The notes under the pieces: model-generated
Databases searched by the model: none
What the model saw: only the letters and a program-made list of their open reading frames with translations
What the model was told of the DNA's origin: nothing
Shown here: positions 52,835-58,450 of the stretch, in pieces
How the letters are laid out: each line of letters begins with the position of its first letter
How positions within the stretch are numbered: the stretch's first letter is position 1
Translations under genes and position numbers: made by a program
Assembly (NCBI GenBank): GCA_937898625.1
Contig: CALEJF010000017.1
Coordinates: forward strand, 1 to 58,450
Source: an uncultured Clostridia bacterium
GTDB taxonomy: Bacteria; Bacillota; Clostridia; Oscillospirales; Acutalibacteraceae
Reading direction: 5' to 3'
DNA: 58,450 bases

Positions 52835-54505
52835 ATGCTCTTAAACCTTAAAATTTCAAATATTGCAATAATTAAGGATGCTGTTGTTGATTTTAACAAC
52901 GGCTTGAATGTGTTGACTGGTGAAACAGGTGCGGGTAAGTCGATAATAATTGATGCTATAAATGCTGTTTTAGGTGAAAGAACATCGCGTGAGCTTATAA
53001 GAACAGGATGTAATAGTGCAGAAGTGTCTGCATTTTTTGGCGATATAAGTGATAATGCAATTATTATTTTAAATGAAATGGGAATTGATTGCGAGGATAA
53101 ATCATTAGCCATTTCAAGAAAAATTGCAATTGATGGTAAGAATATATGTAAGGTAAATGGTGTTTCTGTCACTGTATCAATGCTTAAAAAGATTGGTCAA
53201 TCACTTATAAATGTTCACGGACAACTTGATAATCATAATCTTTTGAATGAAGAATTGCATTATACATATATTGATAGTTTCGCAGAAAACAATGATTTAA
53301 GAGAAGCTTATTTATCTGCTTATTATGATTATTGCAATTGTAAAAGAGTTCTTGACAGTTTAATTGTAAACGAAAGTGAAAAAGCAAGAAAAATTGATTT
53401 ATTAACATATCAAATAAACGAAATTATTGATGCAGATATCAGGATTGGTGAATGGGAAGAACTTGAAAACCGTAAAAAGGTTTTACAGAATGTGGAACAG
53501 TTGCTCAACTATGTTAATACTGCTATTGAAATCATTGATGGTAGCGACAATTTTAACGGTGTTGGAGAAATGCTTAATACTGCATCAAACTCTTTAATTA
53601 AAGCATCTTCTTTTGACAATGAGTTAAATAGTATTGCAAATTCTGTAACAGATATGGCATATAGTATCAACGATTATGCAAGTGAATTGAAGAATTTTAT
53701 TTATAATTTTGAAGTTAATCCTGCTGAGCTTGATGAAATAGAAGATAGATTAAATGTCCTCTTTAAATTATCAAAAAAATATGGCACTAATGAAGAAGAA
53801 ATGCTCGCGTATCTTGATAATGCACAAAAAGAACTTGATGCAATATCATTCTCCGATAAGAAAAAGGATGAACTTGAAAAAGAGCTCTTTGAAAAGCATA
53901 TAGCTCTTGAAAAATCATCAACTTTACTTTCTGAAAACCGTAAAAAATATGGTGAAAATTTTATTAATGAAGTAAAAAATGAGTTATCATTTCTTGATAT
54001 GTCATCAATAGAGTTTAAAATAATACAGAATAAAAAATCCTATGATGTAACAGGTGCTGATGAAATATATTTCTTGATTTCTGCTAATATGGGCGAAGAA
54101 CCAAAACCTCTTTCAAAGATTGCATCAGGTGGTGAACTATCACGAATTATGCTTGCAATTAAGAATGTTTTAGCATCAAAGGATAATATTCAAACTCTTG
54201 TCTTTGACGAAGTTGATACTGGTGTCAGTGGCCGTGCGGCACAAAAAATCGGTATTAAGCTTAAAGAGGTTTCAAAAAATCGTCAGGTACTTTGCGTTAC
54301 TCATTTGGCACAAATTGCTTGTTTTGCTGATAATCATTTCTTAATCTCAAAATCTGAAAGTGAAAACAAAACTTATACAAAAGTTGAATGTCTTGATAAT
54401 AATGGCAGAATCCAGGAATTAGCAAGAATTATTGGTGGAATTGAAGCAACACAGTTATCGTTAGATACTGCTGCCGAAATGATTGAAAATGCCAAAACTT
54501 ATTGA
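52835..54505 (+). CDS. recN: DNA repair protein RecN
   Basis: A 556-residue SMC-like ATPase for double-strand-break repair. Walker A GETGAGKS lies near residues 29-36, coiled coils fill the middle, and the C-terminal part has the ABC signature ASGGELSRIMLAIKN and Walker B FDEVDTGVSG. The ribosome site is weak. It ends the operon. Confidence 0.96.
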   Translation: MLLNLKISNIAIIKDAVVDFNNGLNVLTGETGAGKSIIIDAINAVLGERTSRELIRTGCNSAEVSAFFGDISDNAIIILNEMGIDCEDKSLAISRKIAIDGKNICKVNGVSVTVSMLKKIGQSLINVHGQLDNHNLLNEELHYTYIDSFAENNDLREAYLSAYYDYCNCKRVLDSLIVNESEKARKIDLLTYQINEIIDADIRIGEWEELENRKKVLQNVEQLLNYVNTAIEIIDGSDNFNGVGEMLNTASNSLIKASSFDNELNSIANSVTDMAYSINDYASELKNFIYNFEVNPAELDEIEDRLNVLFKLSKKYGTNEEEMLAYLDNAQKELDAISFSDKKKDELEKELFEKHIALEKSSTLLSENRKKYGENFINEVKNELSFLDMSSIEFKIIQNKKSYDVTGADEIYFLISANMGEEPKPLSKIASGGELSRIMLAIKNVLASKDNIQTLVFDEVDTGVSGRAAQKIGIKLKEVSKNRQVLCVTHLAQIACFADNHFLISKSESENKTYTKVECLDNNGRIQELARIIGGIEATQLSLDTAAEMIENAKTY

Positions 54506-54529
54506 CAATTTAATTTAATTGTGTATAAT
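54502..54529 (+). promoter_or_regulatory. Promoter of the tyrS T-box
   Basis: TTGACA (54502-54507), 16 bases, TATAAT (54524-54529), with TGTG before the -10 box. The -35 box overlaps the recN stop codon. Confidence 0.85.
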
Positions 54530-54535
54530 AATCTC

Positions 54536-54797
54536 AATGACTATGAAGCGAAGAAGTAATAAGACCATTGCAGTCGCAGAGAGTGTTCGGTTGGTGTAAG
54601 AACATACGCAAAACTTATGAAATACATCGTGGAGTTGCACTTTTGAAATAACAGTAGGGAGTGTCGGGTGTACCCGTTATAGTACAGAGTAATAAAAGTT
54701 ACTCGTTAAGGCTGTTAATCGTGAGGTTACAGTAAACTGAGGTGGTAACACGAATTTTTTCGTCCTCTGCTTTATGCAGGGGACTTTTATTATTTTT
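54536..54797 (+). promoter_or_regulatory. Tyrosine-specific T-box leader
   Basis: The leader carries stem I elements (GAAGAAGTAATA; AGAGAG at 54578-54583; the GGTTGGTGTAAGAAC distal loop), a specifier loop GAAATACATC with UAC (Tyr) at 54623-54625, and the T-box TGAGGTGGTAACACG at 54738-54752. It ends in a terminator. Uncharged tRNA-Tyr should stabilise the antiterminator and allow tyrS expression. This leader fills the 305-base gap between recN and tyrS. Confidence 0.92.
54762..54797 (+). terminator. T-box terminator
   Basis: GTCCTCTGC (54762-54770) and GCAGGGGAC (54776-54784) form a stem followed by a T-rich run. Its 5' arm holds CCTC, which pairs with the T-box in the antiterminator. Confidence 0.9.
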
Positions 54798-54810
54798 AAG
54801 GAGTAGTAAA

Positions 54811-56037
54811 ATGAAAGTTTATGAAGAACTCGTTGCCCGTGGTCTTATTGCACAGGTAACAAATGAAGATGAAATCAAAAATCTTGTAAATGAAGGTAAG
54901 GCAGTTTTCTATATCGGTTTTGACCCAACTGCTGATAGTTTACATGTTGGTCACTTTATGGCACTTTGCCTTATGAAGAGATTACAGATGGCAGGTAATA
55001 AGCCAATTGCACTTATCGGTGGCGGTACAGCTATGATTGGTGACCCATCAGGACGAAGCGATATGCGTCAGATGATGACAAAGGAAACAATTCAGCATAA
55101 CTGCGATTGCTTTAAAAAGCAGATGAGCCGTTTTATCGACTTTTCTGAGGGTAAGGCACTTATGGTAAACAATGCTGACTGGCTTCTTGACCTTAACTAC
55201 ATTGAAGTACTTCGTGAGGTTGGTGCTTGCTTCAGCGTTAACAGAATGCTTGCTGCAGAGTGTTACAAGCAGAGAATGGAAAAAGGTCTTTCATTTCTTG
55301 AGTTTAACTATATGATTATGCAGAGTTATGACTTCTATGAGCTCTTCCAAAAATATGGCTGTAATATGCAATTCGGCGGTGACGACCAGTGGAGCAATAT
55401 GCTTGGCGGTACTGAACTTATTCGTAGAAAACTCGGTAAAGATGCACATGCTATGACAATCACTCTTCTTCTTAACTCTGAGGGCAAGAAGATGGGTAAA
55501 ACACAGTCAGGTGCAGTTTGGCTTGACCCTAATAAGACATCACCATTTGATTTCTATCAGTACTGGAGAAATGTTGACGATGCTGATGTTCTCAAATGTG
55601 TCAGAATGCTCACATTCTTACCAATGGAAGAAATTGAAAAAATGGATTCTTGGGAAGGTAGCCAGTTGAATACTGCAAAAGAAATTCTTGCATTTGAACT
55701 TACAAAGCTTGTTCACGGTGAAGAAGAAGCAAATAAGGCTCAGGAGGGTGCAAGAGCACTTTTCTCAGGTAAGGGTAATACAGAGAATATGCCAACAGTA
55801 GAACTTGTTGAAGACGATTTTAACGACGATAGCATACTTGTTTCTGATATTATGATTAAAGCGGGAATTGCAAAGTCAAAAGGTGAGTGCCGTCGTCTTA
55901 TCGAACAAGGTGGCGTATCCGTTGATGATGAAAAGATTACAGAACCATTTAAAGCACTCACAAAGGCTGATTTTGAAAAAGGATATGTAATCATTAAGAA
56001 AGGCAAAAAAGTCTTTTACAAGGCAATTTTAGCATAA
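54811..56037 (+). CDS. tyrS: Tyrosyl-tRNA synthetase
   Basis: A 408-residue class I synthetase. The HIGH-type motif is HVGH at residues 46-49, and KMGKT near 228 is the KMSKS-type loop. FNYMIMQSYDF and GGDDQWSNM belong to the tyrosine-binding core; a C-terminal S4-like domain lies from about 345. ATG 54811 follows AAGGAG; an in-frame ATG earlier would lie inside the T-box terminator. The tyrosine specifier in the leader agrees with this product. Confidence 0.97.
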   Translation: MKVYEELVARGLIAQVTNEDEIKNLVNEGKAVFYIGFDPTADSLHVGHFMALCLMKRLQMAGNKPIALIGGGTAMIGDPSGRSDMRQMMTKETIQHNCDCFKKQMSRFIDFSEGKALMVNNADWLLDLNYIEVLREVGACFSVNRMLAAECYKQRMEKGLSFLEFNYMIMQSYDFYELFQKYGCNMQFGGDDQWSNMLGGTELIRRKLGKDAHAMTITLLLNSEGKKMGKTQSGAVWLDPNKTSPFDFYQYWRNVDDADVLKCVRMLTFLPMEEIEKMDSWEGSQLNTAKEILAFELTKLVHGEEEANKAQEGARALFSGKGNTENMPTVELVEDDFNDDSILVSDIMIKAGIAKSKGECRRLIEQGGVSVDDEKITEPFKALTKADFEKGYVIIKKGKKVFYKAILA

Positions 56038-56060
56038 TTCAACATCAATATATTAATGTA

Positions 56061-56092
56061 AATGACGAGAGATTTCCCTCTCGTCATTTTTA
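56061..56092 (+). terminator. Rho-independent terminator after tyrS
   Basis: An 11-bp stem AATGACGAGAG / CTCTCGTCATT followed by T residues. Confidence 0.9.
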
Positions 56093-56135
56093 ATTGCAAT
56101 TTATTATAGTGCTATTAAAAATAGTAAGAATTGCC

Positions 56136-56164
56136 TTGAAAAATATTTTCTGTTATGATATTAT
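56136..56164 (+). promoter_or_regulatory. Promoter of the leucine-rich-repeat protein gene
   Basis: TTGAAA (56136-56141), 17 bases, TATTAT (56159-56164) with an extended -10 TG at 56156-56157. Confidence 0.7.
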
Positions 56165-56193
56165 AAAAATAAGATAAAAAAGGAGTTGAAATT

Positions 56194-58450
56194 ATGCAAA
56201 AAGCACAAAAGATTTTATCTTTTATTTTGACAATTATGATGGTTATATCCATTGTTCCTATCACAGCAAGTGCTATGGGAAATTCGGGCAAATGCGGTGA
56301 TAATGCCACTTGGACTTTTGACTATTCTACATACACATTAACTATTTCAGGTACAGGTGCGACCCGTAATTGTTCAACTACTTGTCCTTGGGAAGGATAT
56401 AAAGATGTAATTTATAATGTTGTTGTAGATAACGGCATAACAGAAATTGGAAGCTATTCATTTTATGAGTGTCGTAATCTTGAAAATGTAACAATCTCTG
56501 ATAGTGTAACAAGAATAGGTGACTCTGTATTTGAATATTGTCACAACCTTGCAAGTGCAACAATTGGAAACAGTGTAGCAAAAATTGGAGAGTCTGCATT
56601 TGCCTATTGCTATAATCTTTCAAGTGTAACAATCCCTGATAGTGTAACAATAATTGATAATTATGCATTTTTTGAATGCAATGGGCTTACAAGTGTAAAA
56701 ATTGGTAAAGGTGTTACAACAATTGGAAAATATGCATTTGAGGGTTGCTATAGTCTTACAAAGTATATAGTTGACGGTAATAACCAATATTACTCAAGTG
56801 ATGAATATGGTGCATTCTTTGATAAGGAAAAAACAACACTGATTAGGTATCCGGTTGATAGTAAAACAACAAATTATATAGTTCCTGACAGTGTAACAAC
56901 AATAGGAGATGAAGCTTTTTCTTATTGTAATAATCTCACAAGCATAACAATTCCTGACAGTGTAGAAACAATTGGAAAAAAAGCATTTGAACATTGTCAT
57001 AACCTTACAACTGTAAAAATGGGTAACGGAATAAGAACAATTGGTGATTATGCATTCTATTGGTGCCTTAGCCTTGCAGGTGTGACTATTCCTGATAATG
57101 TAACAACAATTGGTGATTACGCATTTTTTGAATGCAGAGAGCTTACAAATGTAACAATCCCTGATAGCGTAACAACCATTGGAGAACGAGCATTTTTTTC
57201 TTGCGATATCCTTACAGGGTTTACGGTGGATACTGATAATCAGTATTATTCAAGTGATGAATATGGTGTACTGTTTAATAAAGATAAAACCACACTTATC
57301 AAATACCCAAGTGGAAACACAAGAACAAGTTATACAATCCCAAACACTGTATCAATAATTGGTAATGGTGCATTTGAAAACTGCGATAACTTTACAAACT
57401 TAATAATCCCTTATGGAGTAACAACAATTGGTGATGTTGCATTTGACAACTGCACAAACCTTATAAATGTAATAATTCCTGATAGTGTAACAAAAATTGG
57501 TAGTGGTGCATTTGCATCTTGTAAAAGCCTTACAAGTATTACAATACCAAATGGTGTAACAACAATTTCTGAGGGAGCGTTTCAAAATTGCAAAAATCTC
57601 ACAAGCATATCAATCCCTGATAATGTAACAATAATTGGTGAGGATGCGTTTGAAAATTGTAAAAATCTCACAAGCATATCAATTCCTGATAGTGTAACAA
57701 TAATTGGCTGGGGTGCATTTAGAGAGTGCGATAAACTTACAAATGTAACAATCGGTAATGGTGTAACAACAATTGATAAATATGCGTTTTATGAATGCTC
57801 AAATCTTACAAGCATAATAATCAATGGCGGTGTAACTAATATTGGTATATATGCATTTTATAAATGTACAAATCTTAAAGATGTATATTACAGTGGTACT
57901 GAGGAAGAGTGGAATGCGATTGATATAGATTGCACATATGATGGTAATGTTTCGTTGCTTAATGCAACAGTACATTATAACTATACTGCCCCAAATAAAT
58001 TCACAGGCATTAAAGATAACCATTTCTACAAAGATGACGTAATGCAAAAAGCATATCAGCTTGTAGAATTTAACGGCGATTTCTACTTTATCGGTGACCG
58101 TCACGAAATCGTTAAGAATAAAACTACTTATCTTAACGAAGCAAGAATCAATGGCCTTACTTATGCCGATGGCACACCAATCGCAGTTGGCTATTATGAC
58201 TTTGACGAAAATGGTAAAATGATAATGCGTGAAGGTATTGTTGGTAATAATGTTTATAAGAACAATACCCAACTGAAAGCATATCAACTTGTTGAAGTTA
58301 ATGGCGATTTCTATTACATTGGCGACCGTCACGAAATTGTTAAGGACAAGCGAGTTTACTTAAAAGAAGAAAGAATTAATGGATTAACTTATGCCGACGG
58401 TACACCAATCACAGCAGGTTATTACGACTTTGATGAGAATGGTAAAATGG
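56194..58450 (+). CDS. Secreted BspA-type leucine-rich-repeat surface protein (3' end cut by window)
   Basis: An open frame of at least 752 residues that runs off the window. It has a signal peptide (1-27, cleavage after TASA), a BspA-like N-terminus (GKCGDNATWTF...LTISGTG), a BspA/LRR_5 array of roughly 20 repeats of about 23 residues (to about 580) with repeated IPDSVTTIG...AFxxC, and a C-terminal region with 76-residue repeats. Two longer inserts, both with NQYYSSDEYG, break the array. The tail YYDFDENGKM resembles cell-wall-binding repeats, suggesting surface attachment (inference). AAGGAG precedes ATG 56194. No stop is seen. It could be an adhesin; the ligand is unknown. Confidence 0.88.
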   Translation, partial: MQKAQKILSFILTIMMVISIVPITASAMGNSGKCGDNATWTFDYSTYTLTISGTGATRNCSTTCPWEGYKDVIYNVVVDNGITEIGSYSFYECRNLENVTISDSVTRIGDSVFEYCHNLASATIGNSVAKIGESAFAYCYNLSSVTIPDSVTIIDNYAFFECNGLTSVKIGKGVTTIGKYAFEGCYSLTKYIVDGNNQYYSSDEYGAFFDKEKTTLIRYPVDSKTTNYIVPDSVTTIGDEAFSYCNNLTSITIPDSVETIGKKAFEHCHNLTTVKMGNGIRTIGDYAFYWCLSLAGVTIPDNVTTIGDYAFFECRELTNVTIPDSVTTIGERAFFSCDILTGFTVDTDNQYYSSDEYGVLFNKDKTTLIKYPSGNTRTSYTIPNTVSIIGNGAFENCDNFTNLIIPYGVTTIGDVAFDNCTNLINVIIPDSVTKIGSGAFASCKSLTSITIPNGVTTISEGAFQNCKNLTSISIPDNVTIIGEDAFENCKNLTSISIPDSVTIIGWGAFRECDKLTNVTIGNGVTTIDKYAFYECSNLTSIIINGGVTNIGIYAFYKCTNLKDVYYSGTEEEWNAIDIDCTYDGNVSLLNATVHYNYTAPNKFTGIKDNHFYKDDVMQKAYQLVEFNGDFYFIGDRHEIVKNKTTYLNEARINGLTYADGTPIAVGYYDFDENGKMIMREGIVGNNVYKNNTQLKAYQLVEVNGDFYYIGDRHEIVKDKRVYLKEERINGLTYADGTPITAGYYDFDENGKM
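56400..57880 (+). repeat. Array of BspA/LRR_5 coding repeats
   Basis: About twenty units of 69 bases recur, each with an ACAATTCCTGATAGTGT-like core followed by AACAATTGG and a GCATTT(T/G)A-like segment. They encode the leucine-rich repeats of the surface protein. This is protein-coding periodicity, not a CRISPR. Confidence 0.85.
58006..58450 (+). repeat. Tandem 228-base C-terminal repeats
   Basis: Repeat 1 is 58006-58233 and repeat 2 begins at 58234 and is cut off. Each encodes 76 residues with AYQLVE, NGDFY, IGDRHEIVK, INGLTYADGTPI and YYDFDENGKM blocks. The end of this unit also occurs at 3-65 of the window. Confidence 0.9.

Noticed and set aside
56378..58332. Several minus-strand open frames and CRISPR-like periodicity
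   Set aside because: These arise from the coding repeats of the leucine-rich-repeat protein; the units are degenerate, in frame and have no spacers.

Overview
This window looks like a chromosomal segment of a low-GC, endospore-forming Clostridia bacterium, probably a gut Oscillospirales/Ruminococcaceae-type organism. The evidence is the AT-rich codon use, strong AGGAGG-type ribosome binding sites, a complete spoIIIA operon, a T-box leader, a ZTP riboswitch, rubrerythrin, and BspA-like leucine-rich-repeat surface proteins at both ends. The genus is inference. There is no prophage, transposon, rRNA, tRNA or CRISPR array.

Layout. (1) 1-1480: the last codons of a surface protein, trmO on the minus strand, and rubrerythrin. 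(2) 1503-7181: a tightly packed UMP operon, pyrC-pyrK-pyrD-pyrF-pyrE-pyrB-pyrI, behind one strong promoter; carAB is absent. (3) 7256-18745: a purine operon behind a ZTP riboswitch with an overlapping terminator: purE-purC-purF-purM-purN-purO-like-AICAR transformylase-purD-purL. Its PurF-like enzyme lacks the N-terminal nucleophile cysteine, and the usual bifunctional PurH is replaced by two separate proteins. (4) 18795-22854: a tiny ferredoxin-thioredoxin-reductase-like protein, then a minus-strand operon aconitase-isocitrate dehydrogenase-rex. (5) 22895-29852: tepA-uppP-ftsK/spoIIIE-YgiQ-type radical SAM-ComEC-like hydrolase, with a palindrome over the promoter. (6) 29869-31968: rpsB and tsf, the latter encoding an enlarged EF-Ts. 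(7) 32043-35103: cwlD-type amidase, radA and two uncharacterised genes.

(8) 35122-37506: a compact four-gene accessory cassette (P-loop kinase, radical SAM, deoxyinosine-DNA glycosylase, HD hydrolase), followed by a convergent YfhO-type membrane protein. (9) 40386-45071: spoIIIAA to spoIIIAH, all eight genes, with a SigE-like promoter. (10) 45103-54505: nusB-tsaD paralogue-xseA-xseB-ispA-dxs-tlyA-nadK-argR-recN, a long operon typical of Firmicutes, with a structured leader. (11) 54502-56091: a tyrosine T-box and tyrS. (12) 56136 to the end: a secreted BspA-type leucine-rich-repeat protein cut by the window edge, whose C-terminal repeat matches the gene tail at position 1.

Most of the window is conserved housekeeping. 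The features that stand out are the cysteine-less PurF with split PurH in a ZTP-controlled operon, the acn-icd-rex operon, the palindromic operator before tepA, the alternative structures in the nusB leader, the four-gene cassette, the enlarged EF-Ts, and the paired surface-protein paralogues. I do not see a clear previously undescribed defence or mobile system.
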